A DNA stretch of 24,716 nt from JASFQI01 sp050115555 (GTDB lineage: Bacteria; Desulfobacterota; DSM-4660; Desulfatiglandales; HGW-15): assembly GCA_050115555.1 (NCBI GenBank), contig JASFQI010000028.1, positions 1 through 24,716 on the forward strand, read 5' to 3'. The notes under the pieces were generated by a model. The model was not told the origin of the DNA, did not search any database, and saw only the letters and a list, made by a program, of their open reading frames with translations. A program made the position numbers and the translations under genes. Numbering within the stretch: the first letter of the stretch is position 1; every line of letters begins with the position of its first letter. Below are positions 7,959 to 15,103 of the stretch, piece by piece.

Positions 7959-7986
7959 AAACTAACATTTCGTGCCTGAAAGTCAA
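7959..7986 (-). promoter_or_regulatory. Sigma-70-type promoter of the tRNA-Gln/tRNA-Glu operon
   Basis: On the minus strand, TTGACT (complement of 7981-7986) is followed after 16 nt by TAGTTT (complement of 7959-7964). Initiation near 7952 would leave only a few leader bases before tRNA-Gln, which is usual for tRNA genes. The palindrome AAGGGA-ATTT-TCCCTT lies directly upstream. Confidence 0.55.
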
Positions 7987-8037
7987 GGGAAAATTCCCTT
8001 CTATGGCCTTGTATTCAAGGGCTTGGAGCATCAAGGC

Positions 8038-9033
8038 TCAAGCGCCGGTGACCTTCCAGCAGCGAACGATGTGATCTTCGTCTACGGGAACCATGGCTAT
8101 TGTTCCCTCCCGGCACCGGTCCTCCGCCAGGGGGCAGCGCCCCTGGAACTTGCACCCGGGCGGGGGCTCGAATGCGCTGGGAACGTCCCCGCCAAGGGCT
8201 GCGGGCTCGGCCCTCTCGTCCGGATCGGCCACGGGGACGGCCGAGAGCAGGGCCTGCGTGTACGGGTGGAGGGCGTTGTCGAACAGGGTGTCGGCCGGGG
8301 CCAGCTCCATGATGTGTCCCAGGTACATGACCGCGACCGTGTCGCTCATGTATCCCACCACGTTCAGGTCGTGGGAGATGAAGAGGTAGCTCAGGTCCAG
8401 CCGGGCCTGGAGGTCTTCCAGGAGGTTGATAATCTGGGCCTGGATGGATACGTCCAGCGCGGAGATGGGTTCGTCGCAGATCACGAGGGAGGGCCTTACG
8501 CTGAGGGCCCGGGCCAGGCCTACCCGCTGACGTTGTCCCCCGCTGAATTCGTGCGGATACCGGTCGGCCGCCGACGGGGCAAGACCCACCATGTGGAGGA
8601 GCTCCAGGACCCGGTCCTTCCGCTCCTGGAGTTGTCTCATGCCTGCGATGCGAAGACCTTCCTCAATGGCTTGACTCACGGTCATGCGCGGGTTCAGGGA
8701 CCCGTAGGGGTCCTGAAAGATGATCTGCATATCCCGGCGAAGTGGTTTCATCTCGCCCTGGGTGTACCCGCTGATCTCTTCACCCCTAAACACAATGTGT
8801 CCTGCATCCGGTTCCAAAAGCTTGAGGATCAAGCGCCCCACCGTGGATTTGCCGCATCCGCTCTCCCCGACCAGGCCCAGGGTCTTGCCAGGGGCCAAGG
8901 TCAGGTCCACGCCGTCCACAGCCTGAATGTGCCCGATGGGCTGCTGAAAAAAGCCGCGTCGCACAGGGAAGTGCTTGACCAGGCCCTGGACCTCGAGGAC
9001 GGCGTTATGCAGGGATGGCTTCGGCGTTTCCAT
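8038..9033 (-). CDS. oppF: Oligopeptide/dipeptide ABC transporter ATP-binding protein, OppF/DppF type
   Basis: The 331-residue cytoplasmic ATPase is one of the two motor subunits of a peptide importer. It has Walker A GESGCGKST, Q-loop IIFQDPYGSLNPRMTV, signature FSGGQRQRVGLARAL, Walker B LVICDEP with the D-loop SALDVS, and the H-loop ISHDL. The C-terminal oligopeptide extension (HPYTQALLSAVP) ends with cysteines in GCKFQGRCPLAEDRC and RCW. In some family members such cysteines bind an Fe-S cluster; whether they do here is unknown. I chose ATG 9033 because AAGGA lies 9 nt upstream; an in-frame TTG at 9039 overlaps the oppD stop. The ATG starts 2 nt after that stop, so the two are translationally coupled. 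It is the last gene of the operon. Confidence 0.95.
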   Translation of the reverse strand: METPKPSLHNAVLEVQGLVKHFPVRRGFFQQPIGHIQAVDGVDLTLAPGKTLGLVGESGCGKSTVGRLILKLLEPDAGHIVFRGEEISGYTQGEMKPLRRDMQIIFQDPYGSLNPRMTVSQAIEEGLRIAGMRQLQERKDRVLELLHMVGLAPSAADRYPHEFSGGQRQRVGLARALSVRPSLVICDEPISALDVSIQAQIINLLEDLQARLDLSYLFISHDLNVVGYMSDTVAVMYLGHIMELAPADTLFDNALHPYTQALLSAVPVADPDERAEPAALGGDVPSAFEPPPGCKFQGRCPLAEDRCREGTIAMVPVDEDHIVRCWKVTGA

Positions 9034-9035
9034 GA

Positions 9036-10022
9036 TCAAGCGTCCTTTTCCGGGTTGTTGTAGAGCACGGGGCAGCGGCTCACGTGACCGTTGCCCCAGT
9101 CACACAGTTCAGGGAATTCTCTGCGGCAGGAATCCTCTGCAATGGGGCAGCGCGGGTGAAACGGGCATCCATCAGGCTTGTGGGCGGGGTCGGGCACGGC
9201 ACCGGGTACGCTGTAGAGAGGCGATCCCCGGCGCGCCCGTGCCGGGAGGGACGCAAGGAGCCCCTTGGTGTAAGGGTGCCTGGGGTCGTGAAAGATGTCC
9301 CGGGCGCTACCCTGCTCGGTGATCACCCCTGCATACATGACGAAGATTCGGTCGGCGATTTGTGCGACCACGCCCAGGTCGTGAGTGATGTAAAGGAGCG
9401 AGAGCCCCTTCTGCTGCTGGATTTCCTGGAGGAGCTTGAGAATCTGGACCTGGATGGTCACATCCAGGGCCGTGGTGGGCTCGTCCGCGATCAGAAGCTC
9501 CGGACCGCAGGAAAGGGCCATGGCGATCATGACGCGCTGGCGTTGCCCCCCGCTCAGCTGGTGGGGATAGTCTCGAAGACGATCCCGGGGCGATGGAATG
9601 CCCACGTCATGGAGGAGGGAAACGCACCGGTCCATGGCTTCCTCATCCGAGACCTTTTTGTGAACCTGGATCGCCTCCCGAATCTGGTCGCCGATGGTGA
9701 AGACGGGGTTCAGGGAGGTCATGGGCTCCTGGAACACCATGGAGATCCGGTTTCCCCGTACCTCCTGAAGGGCTTCTTCGTCCAGGTCCAGGAGTTCCAG
9801 ATCCTGGAACCGGATGTGCCCCTGAGTGATGCGGGCCGGGGGCACGGGCAATATTCCGAGGATGGACAGGGCGGACACGGTCTTGCCGCAACCCGACTCC
9901 CCTACCACACACACGGTCTCCCCGGGGCGCACGTCATAGCTCACGCCCTCGAGCGCGCGGGCCGTAGCGCGTCGGCCGCGGAACTCGACGTGAAGGTCTT
10001 CGATGGAGAGGAGGGTTTCCAT
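9036..10022 (-). CDS. oppD: Oligopeptide/dipeptide ABC transporter ATP-binding protein, OppD/DppD type
   Basis: The 328-residue partner ATPase of OppF. Motifs are Walker A GESGCGKTV, Q-loop MVFQEPMTSLNPVF, signature LSGGQRQRVMIAMAL, Walker B LLIADEPTTALDVT and the H-loop ITHDLGVV. The oligopeptide-type C-terminus has HPYTKGLLASLP and a cysteine set in GCPFHPRCPIAEDSC and further on. The ATG at 10022-10020 begins METLLSIEDLHVEF, the normal family start. No Shine-Dalgarno sequence precedes it: the four-helix-bundle cassette ends one base upstream of the ATG, with GATCACTGCC as the nearest sequence. Its operon partner oppC lies on the other side of that cassette. Confidence 0.95.
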   Translation of the reverse strand: METLLSIEDLHVEFRGRRATARALEGVSYDVRPGETVCVVGESGCGKTVSALSILGILPVPPARITQGHIRFQDLELLDLDEEALQEVRGNRISMVFQEPMTSLNPVFTIGDQIREAIQVHKKVSDEEAMDRCVSLLHDVGIPSPRDRLRDYPHQLSGGQRQRVMIAMALSCGPELLIADEPTTALDVTIQVQILKLLQEIQQQKGLSLLYITHDLGVVAQIADRIFVMYAGVITEQGSARDIFHDPRHPYTKGLLASLPARARRGSPLYSVPGAVPDPAHKPDGCPFHPRCPIAEDSCRREFPELCDWGNGHVSRCPVLYNNPEKDA

Positions 10023-10023
10023 A

Positions 10024-10070
10024 GGCAGTGATCTAAAGTGACTAAAGTGATCTAAAGTGACTAGAGTTAA
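10024..10070 (+). repeat. Left terminal inverted repeat of the cassette (phased decamer array)
   Basis: After GGC come four tandem units: AGTGATCTAA (10027-10036), AGTGACTAA (10037-10045), AGTGATCTAA (10046-10055) and AGTGACTAG (10056-10064), then AGTTAA. The unit length of 9-10 nt is close to one DNA helical turn, so identical faces would be presented to a protein. Confidence 0.8.
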
Positions 10071-10084
10071 ACAAAGCCAACATA

Positions 10085-10450
10085 CTATGCGAGTCGCTTT
10101 CCTATGGCACTAAAAAGGGCCAGGAGTTCGGTTGATTCCTGATAAACGGTTTCCATGGTATTCCCCGGGAGCCATCCCATCTCGCGGATGATTTCAAGCC
10201 AATACCGGGTTTCGCTCGCTTCCGCCTGGCAGATTCCCATTCGGCTCCGAAAGTCCGCTTTGCTTCGGGCCCGGTTGGCCTCCCTGTAGTTTGCCCCAAT
10301 GGATGTGGCAGACTTGCTGAGCTGAGTGCGCAAGACCCGGGCCTCCTCGGTTCGGGGAAGCATTGCAGACAGATGGAGAATGGCCACGGAAAACGAAAGG
10401 GTTCGTTTCTCCAGTTCTTGCGCAAACGCTTTGTTATTTTGATGACTCAA
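10085..10450 (-). CDS. Four-helix-bundle protein, S23/IVP family (TIGR02436-like)
   Basis: The 121-residue, mostly helical protein carries the family core LRTQLSKSATSIGANYREAN followed by FRSRMGICQAEASETRYWLE. Relatives are encoded by intervening sequences in 23S rRNA genes and, as Avd, in diversity-generating retroelements, where the fold forms pentameric barrels that bind nucleic acid. Free-standing copies like this one are common but have no established function. The start is taken as TTG 10450 with AAGAAA nearby, because no ATG precedes the conserved region; codon use is intact and the frame is unbroken. The gene is co-oriented with the opp operon and framed by inverted decamer arrays at both ends. 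No reverse transcriptase or variable-repeat gene is in the window, so a retroelement role is not supported. Binding of the flanking arrays is a plausible guess. Confidence 0.88.
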   Translation of the reverse strand: MSHQNNKAFAQELEKRTLSFSVAILHLSAMLPRTEEARVLRTQLSKSATSIGANYREANRARSKADFRSRMGICQAEASETRYWLEIIREMGWLPGNTMETVYQESTELLALFSAIGKRLA

Positions 10451-10481
10451 TTTCTTCAGATTTTTTTGTTGTTTTTTGAAA

Positions 10482-10529
10482 TTAATTCTAGATCACTTTA
10501 GATCACTCTAGACATTTTAGATCACTGCC
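10482..10529 (-). repeat. Right terminal inverted repeat of the cassette (phased decamer array)
   Basis: Read on the minus strand: GGC, then AGTGATCTAA, AATGTCTAG, AGTGATCTAA, AGTGATCTAG and AATTAA. It mirrors the left end unit by unit. The segment 10487-10512 is matched exactly (26 nt) by the solo array at 19258-19283 in the opposite orientation. Confidence 0.8.
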
Positions 10530-10531
10530 CC

Positions 10532-11719
10532 TTATCTCTCCCTTAACTTCGGGTTCAGCGCATCGCGCAGGCCCTCGCCGAAGAGGTTGAACGAGAGCAC
10601 CACAATGAGGATGGCCGTTCCGGGAATGAAGGTCAGCCAGGGTGCGTCAAATATGAACCCCTTGCCGTTTGACAGGATGTTCCCCCACGTGGCGTGGGGC
10701 GGGGGCACGCCAAAGCCAAGAAAGCTCAGGCCCGCCTCGGTGAGGATGGCCGTGGCAATGCCGATGGTGGCCGAGACCAGCACCGGGGCCACGGCATTGG
10801 GGATCATGTGGCGGAAGATGATCCGCCAGTCGCTCACACCAAGGGCCCGGGCTGCAGTCACGAAGTCCTGCTCCCTCAGGCTCAGGAATTCAGCCCGCAC
10901 AAAGCGTGCCGCCCCCATCCAGCTCGTGAGCCCGATCACGATCATGATGTTGTAGATGCTTGCCGGCAAGAGCGCCACCACCGTGAGGATGAGGAAGAAG
11001 CTCGGGAAGCAGAGCATGATGTCCACGAACCGCATGATCAGGGTGTCCATGGAAAGGGCCCTTCCAAGGAGGAGGCCGGAAGCGCCGCGCGGGTGTCGGC
11101 GTTTCATGAGGAACCGGCGGCCTAACCGGGGTGCGATGAGGGCCAGGTAGAAGAGGCCTATGCCCATCAGGATCCAGCCTGCTTCGGCCAGGCCCGAGGC
11201 GAGGAGTCCTCCGCTGACAAGGATGAGGATCGCGGCGGCCACCTGGTCCCTGCGGAGGCTCCGGTCCCCGAAGTACCCGGCCACCCCGCCCATGAAGATG
11301 CCGATCAGAACGGAGATGCCCACGGCCACGAACCCCACGGTGAGGGACACCCAGGCCCCTTGGAGCATGCGGGCGAACACATCGCGTCCCAGGTCGTCCG
11401 TTCCCAGGAGAAAGACACCCAGCTCCGGGGTCTCCTCCGGGGTGAGGATCTCTTCATGGGGTGAGGAAAGGGGAGGGCGGAGCTTTTCCTGAAGACGGAT
11501 TTGGGCCGGGTCCAGGACCGGGTCCGTACCCGAGGTGAGCAGAAGGCCAGATACGGCCACCACAAAGAACACCACGAACACGGCCAGACCGACCAGGGCG
11601 AGCCGGTTTTCGCTGAGCCGCTCCCAGGCCTCTTGAACGCGTCCCTGCCGCGGGGCGGACGGCGCCTGCTCCAGAACGTCGGTAGAGGGCGGCAATGTGG
11701 GTTTACGGGATTCGGTCAT
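10532..11719 (-). CDS. oppC: Oligopeptide ABC transporter permease, OppC/DppC type, with an internal insertion
   Basis: The 395-residue inner-membrane permease is longer than the usual 280-320 for the family. An N-terminal helix (about residues 40-62) is followed by a periplasmic loop and LGTDDLGRDVFARMLQGAWVS, the family hallmark. The EAA loop that docks on the ATPase is ARALGVSDWRIIFRHMIPNA. Between GYFGDRSL (about residue 154) and MDTLIMRFVDIMLCFPSFFL (about 224) lie roughly 70 extra residues with two hydrophobic stretches and a basic tail RRFLMKRRHPRG. In typical OppC these two conserved blocks are adjacent. ATG 11719 has only a weak GGA upstream. oppB ends 23 nt before it. Its stop TAA is followed by GG and then the four-helix-bundle cassette. 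Confidence 0.93.
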   Translation of the reverse strand: MTESRKPTLPPSTDVLEQAPSAPRQGRVQEAWERLSENRLALVGLAVFVVFFVVAVSGLLLTSGTDPVLDPAQIRLQEKLRPPLSSPHEEILTPEETPELGVFLLGTDDLGRDVFARMLQGAWVSLTVGFVAVGISVLIGIFMGGVAGYFGDRSLRRDQVAAAILILVSGGLLASGLAEAGWILMGIGLFYLALIAPRLGRRFLMKRRHPRGASGLLLGRALSMDTLIMRFVDIMLCFPSFFLILTVVALLPASIYNIMIVIGLTSWMGAARFVRAEFLSLREQDFVTAARALGVSDWRIIFRHMIPNAVAPVLVSATIGIATAILTEAGLSFLGFGVPPPHATWGNILSNGKGFIFDAPWLTFIPGTAILIVVLSFNLFGEGLRDALNPKLRER

Positions 11720-11742
11720 GGTCCATCACGTGTTGCTACGGG

Positions 11743-12702
11743 TTACAGTCGAATACGTGGATCCACCACCATGTAAAGCAGATCCGAGATGAACGTGCCT
11801 GCGAGAACGAGCACGGCGGACAAAAAGTTCACCGTCAAGATCACGGGGTAGTCGCGGGCCAGGATGGCCTCGTAGGCCATGCGGCCCATGCCCGGCCAGG
11901 AAAAGATGGATTCAATGATGACGGATCCGCCGATCAGCCCGGGCAGGATGAGCCCGAACATGGTCACGAACGGGAGCAGGGCGTTCCTGAGAGCATGGCG
12001 GTAGTGGACCTGCTCCTCGGGGAGCCCCTTGGCGCGTGCCGTGCGTACGTAGTCCTGGCCTTCGACCTCCAGCATCTGGCTTCGCACGTACCGGCTCAGG
12101 ATAGCGATGCCGCCCGTAGCCCCGAGGATCGAGGGAAGGAGCAGGTGCCACACCCGGTCCATGAGCATGCGGGGCAGGGTCGCGTCGGCCATGCCAAAGG
12201 TCTCCATACCGATGACCGGCACGTGGAACCGGGTGACCACGAGAATGATCAGGATGTACGCAAAGAAGAACCCCGGGATGGAGATCAGAAAATAGGCCAG
12301 GAACGTGCTGGAACGATCGTAAATCCCGCCACGCCGAATGGCGGATCGAATGCCTACGGGAAAGGACAGGGTCCAGGTGATCAGGGTCCCCACGATGAAG
12401 AGCGGAAGGCTGTTCAGGAACCGCTCCCAGATCTTGCCCAGCACGGGCCGGTTGTCCTTCCACGAGGCCAGGTCGCCGGAAAAGAGGTTGCGGTAGAAAT
12501 AGAGGTACTGGGCGTATAGGGGTTCGTCCAGGTGAAAGGCCTTGCGGACGCGCTCGACCATCTCGGGCGTGAACTTGGGGTTGAGCGGGTCTACCTGAGA
12601 GGGCTCGCCGGGCGCCAGGTGGATGATCAAAAAGGAGAGCACGGACACAAAGAACAGAGTCACTGTCTTTTGCACCACGCTTCGTCCGATAAACGACACC
12701 AT
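11743..12702 (-). CDS. oppB: Oligopeptide ABC transporter permease, OppB/DppB type
   Basis: The 319-residue permease of the BPD_transp_1 family has about six membrane helices and forms the translocation pore with OppC. The N-terminal helix VTLFFVSVLSFLIIHLAPGE with the APG motif is characteristic. The EAA coupling loop reads ARAKGLPEEQVHYRHALRNA. The region ESIFSWPGMGRMAYEAILARDYP is a further OppB landmark, and the chain ends YMVVDPRIRL as in many homologues. ATG 12702 is preceded by GGGAGGG at good spacing. The gene starts 12 nt after the oppA stop, consistent with one operon. The length is normal and nothing is missing. Confidence 0.95.
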   Translation of the reverse strand: MVSFIGRSVVQKTVTLFFVSVLSFLIIHLAPGEPSQVDPLNPKFTPEMVERVRKAFHLDEPLYAQYLYFYRNLFSGDLASWKDNRPVLGKIWERFLNSLPLFIVGTLITWTLSFPVGIRSAIRRGGIYDRSSTFLAYFLISIPGFFFAYILIILVVTRFHVPVIGMETFGMADATLPRMLMDRVWHLLLPSILGATGGIAILSRYVRSQMLEVEGQDYVRTARAKGLPEEQVHYRHALRNALLPFVTMFGLILPGLIGGSVIIESIFSWPGMGRMAYEAILARDYPVILTVNFLSAVLVLAGTFISDLLYMVVDPRIRL

Positions 12703-12714
12703 GGGGGACCCTCC

Positions 12715-14853
12715 CTACCGGCTGGCAAAGTCCGGCGCGTGGGACAGCTTGATCCATCGGTTGAGATCGAACCGGTAGCTGCCGGTACGCGTAGGTTGTA
12801 TTTTACGGTAAAGGACATTGCCCTGGGCATCCGTCTCCTGAATCACGATGCGCTTGTCGAGCACGGCCGTCCATCTGCCCACGTAGAGGAACGTGTACGG
12901 CTGCTCCCGTGCGATAATCTCGTGCAGGCGATGGCAGTAAGCCACCTGCTGCTCGTGATCGTACTCCTGCCGGATCTTCACGATCAGGTCATCGGCCTCG
13001 GTGTTCTTGAATCCCACGAAGTTGAGCTCGTTAGTGTCGGTCTGGCTCGAGTGCCAGATCTGAAAGAGGTCCGGCTCAATACCCATGCTCCAGCCCAGCA
13101 CCAGGGCGTCGAAGTCGGCCCGGTCCACGCGCTCCTGAATGAACACGGACCACTCCAGGAGGTCCGTGCGCACGTCAATGCCCAGCCCGCGCCAGGCGTC
13201 CTGCGCCACGGCCAGGATGGCCTTGCGCAGATCATTGCCGTTGTTCGTGATCAGGGTGAACTGCAGGGGCTTTCCGTCCTTTTCCAGCCACCCGTCTTTG
13301 TTCCGCTGCCACCCCGCGTCCTCGAGGAGCCGGGCCGCGCCCTCCGGGTCATAGGGGAGGGGTTGAATCGCGTGATTGTAAAAATCGGTCTGCTTGGCAA
13401 AGGGGCCGGTGATGCGCTCGGCCTGCCCGTAGAGCACGTAGCGGATGATCTTTTCCACGTCAATGGCCATGCCCAGGGCCCTTCGCACGCGCGGATCGTC
13501 GAACGGCTTCCGGCGCATGTTGTAGCCGATGTACGTGTACCCGAAGGAAAGCCCTGAAAAGCTCTGGAAGCGCGAGTCTTCCTTGAGACGCTCCACCTGG
13601 TGGGGGAGCACGCCATAGCTGTCGAGCGTGCCGGCGTAATACTCCATTTCCTGGGTCAGCGGATCCGGAATGATGCGGTACACGTACCGCTCGTAGTTGG
13701 GTGCGCCTTCCCAGTAGTCCTCGAAGCGGTCGAGAAGGATGTACTGGTCCGACCGCCACTCCTTGAACCGGAATGGCCCGCACCCTATAGGGTCACGGTT
13801 GAAGCGACTCTGGCGCATGGTAAAGGACTCGGGGTCCTTTCCCAGGCGAAGCGCTTCCTGGCGCAGGGCTTCCTCGTTGAGGAGGTGTTCCGGGAGCACC
13901 CCCATGGACCAGGTGGTGAGTGCCGGGGAGTAGAGGCGCTTGTACACCACGCGCACGGTCAAGGGGTCCACGACCTCCACCTGTTTGACCGGTTCGTAGT
14001 CCGCGGCTCGGGGCGACAGGTTGTCCGGGTTCATGATCGCCTGGTACGTAAAAGCCACATCGTGGGCGTCCACAAGGTGCCCGTCGTGGAACTGCACACC
14101 GGGCCTCAGGTGAAACAGGATCACGGGGTTGTGCTCCACGGCCGGAAGGAGGTCCCGGCCGAGGCGCGCCCGGTCCGTGGTGGAAAGGCCGTCGCCCTGG
14201 GGGGACACGAGCGCGAGGAACTTTCCGGACGGGAAGGACTGGAAGTAGTCCTCCCCCAGGATCGCGGCCAGGCGATCGAACAGATCCTGGTCCACGTGGG
14301 ACAGGGTGAGCCGCATGCGGGCCGGGGCGTGGACGCGGACCTCACGCCCCGGGCTCGCCTTATCCTCGGACCGGGAAGGCACGGTTTCGGTACGTTCCTC
14401 GGGGGGGAGCACCTCCACCTGCCGAATGTTGGCCAGGGCGGCCTGGACGTCTTCATCCAGGGGAATCTCGCCGCTCCGAGCCCGCTCGATGAGATCGGCC
14501 ACCGCCTCGGCCCCGGCCCCGGCTGCGCCCGGAGGGGTCCTTTGCTCGTTCACATAGAACTGGGCGACCTCGTAGATTTCCCAGGACTCGGCAAGGCGTC
14601 CTCGAAAGCTCAGGTCACGATCACGGTCGATGAGACCCTCGAACACGAGGCCCGTGATATCGCTGCTGGAGGTGTCGGCCGGGAGAATGGGGTTCAGGAG
14701 GCTGGCGTCCCCGATGGACCCGTCAATGTACTCCTTCAGACGATGAGGGTTTCCCCGGGTCTGATCTTCGTAGCTCGGCACCCAGAAGTAGGACTGAAGC
14801 AAAAAGGCGATCAGGATCAGGGGTGCGAGTATGAGAATCCTTCGAGTGCTCAT
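12715..14853 (-). CDS. oppA: Peptide ABC transporter substrate-binding protein (SBP family 5) with a large insertion
   Basis: The 712-residue extracytoplasmic protein is the solute receptor of the operon. The SBP5 fold is recognised from LNPILPADTSSSDITGLVFE, FHLRPGVQFHDGHLVDAHDV, DPIGCGPFRFKEW and RKPFDDPRVRRALGMAIDVE. It is about 150 residues longer than usual. The extra segment (about residues 95-243) splits AESWEI from the strand FHLRPGVQFHDG and is rich in Glu, Arg, Ala and Pro; I recognise no domain in it. A single N-terminal hydrophobic helix (residues 5-25) has no lipobox cysteine, so the protein is probably a membrane-anchored or cleaved periplasmic protein rather than a lipoprotein. 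I prefer ATG 14853 over TTG 14889 because the signal sequence begins there. A MITE-like element lies about 50 nt upstream. The ligand is unknown. Confidence 0.93.
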   Translation of the reverse strand: MSTRRILILAPLILIAFLLQSYFWVPSYEDQTRGNPHRLKEYIDGSIGDASLLNPILPADTSSSDITGLVFEGLIDRDRDLSFRGRLAESWEIYEVAQFYVNEQRTPPGAAGAGAEAVADLIERARSGEIPLDEDVQAALANIRQVEVLPPEERTETVPSRSEDKASPGREVRVHAPARMRLTLSHVDQDLFDRLAAILGEDYFQSFPSGKFLALVSPQGDGLSTTDRARLGRDLLPAVEHNPVILFHLRPGVQFHDGHLVDAHDVAFTYQAIMNPDNLSPRAADYEPVKQVEVVDPLTVRVVYKRLYSPALTTWSMGVLPEHLLNEEALRQEALRLGKDPESFTMRQSRFNRDPIGCGPFRFKEWRSDQYILLDRFEDYWEGAPNYERYVYRIIPDPLTQEMEYYAGTLDSYGVLPHQVERLKEDSRFQSFSGLSFGYTYIGYNMRRKPFDDPRVRRALGMAIDVEKIIRYVLYGQAERITGPFAKQTDFYNHAIQPLPYDPEGAARLLEDAGWQRNKDGWLEKDGKPLQFTLITNNGNDLRKAILAVAQDAWRGLGIDVRTDLLEWSVFIQERVDRADFDALVLGWSMGIEPDLFQIWHSSQTDTNELNFVGFKNTEADDLIVKIRQEYDHEQQVAYCHRLHEIIAREQPYTFLYVGRWTAVLDKRIVIQETDAQGNVLYRKIQPTRTGSYRFDLNRWIKLSHAPDFASR

Positions 14854-14895
14854 GAAACCCGGGCGTCGGTTGCAAGCTCCGATGGACAAGGGGTG

Positions 14896-15011
14896 AATGG
14901 TTGATGGAGTCGCAAAAAGCCCGTGACCTAGAGATTTGCCTATAACGATTCCAATGGCTTATGCGTAGCCAACAGGCGGTCGAGCGGGTTTTTGCGAGAC
15001 CGTCAATGGTT
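14896..15011 (-). mobile_element. MITE-like inverted-repeat element, copy A, with 7-bp flanking duplication
   Basis: The element 14901-15006 has imperfect inverted ends (TTGATGGAGTCGCAAAAAG against TTGACGGTCTCGCAAAAA read inward). It matches the 106-bp copy at 20621-20726 in opposite orientation without gaps, with about 14 mismatches counted by eye. AATGGTT occurs on both sides (14896-14902 and 15005-15011), which looks like a target-site duplication around a core of 14903-15004. It contains no gene. It lies between oppA and the divergent queuosine-salvage gene, so it occupies the promoter region of both. Confidence 0.75.
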
Positions 15012-15046
15012 AGGAAGCAGTGTAGCAGAAAAACGCAAGGATGCAA

Positions 15047-15075
15047 TTGGGATTCCTGGGGGCCTGTGATAGGCT
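15047..15075 (+). promoter_or_regulatory. Candidate sigma-70 promoter of the queuosine-salvage gene
   Basis: TTGGGA (15047-15052) and TAGGCT (15070-15075) are separated by 17 nt. Initiation near 15082 would give a leader of about 22 nt containing GGAGGA at 15095. The match is moderate and rests on spacing and position. Confidence 0.3.
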
Positions 15076-15103
15076 GCGGATAAATCACGTCATTGGAGGA
15101 GTC

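Larger units (their letters stand above)
10024..10529 (-). mobile_element. Putative small mobile cassette: four-helix-bundle gene between inverted decamer arrays
   Basis: A 506-bp unit lies exactly between the oppC stop and the oppD start. Its ends are inverted repeats of 47 nt (10024-10070) and 48 nt (10482-10529), both beginning GGCAGTGATCTAAA when read inward. They align over the first 32 positions with three mismatches and afterwards with one single-base gap. The only gene inside is the S23/IVP-like protein at 10085-10450. There is no recognisable transposase. I see no target-site duplication beyond the GGC/GCC edges. A solo copy of the array occurs at 19253-19285. Mobility is inferred from this architecture and from the interruption of a normally compact operon; it is not demonstrated. 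Confidence 0.6.

Noticed and set aside
10085..10450. Four-helix-bundle gene considered as the Avd component of a diversity-generating retroelement
   Set aside because: There is no reverse transcriptase, template repeat or variable-repeat gene in the window, and the sequence fits the general S23/IVP family equally well.
10024..10529. Decamer arrays considered as a CRISPR array
   Set aside because: The units are 9-10 nt long and directly adjacent with no spacers, and no cas gene is present.
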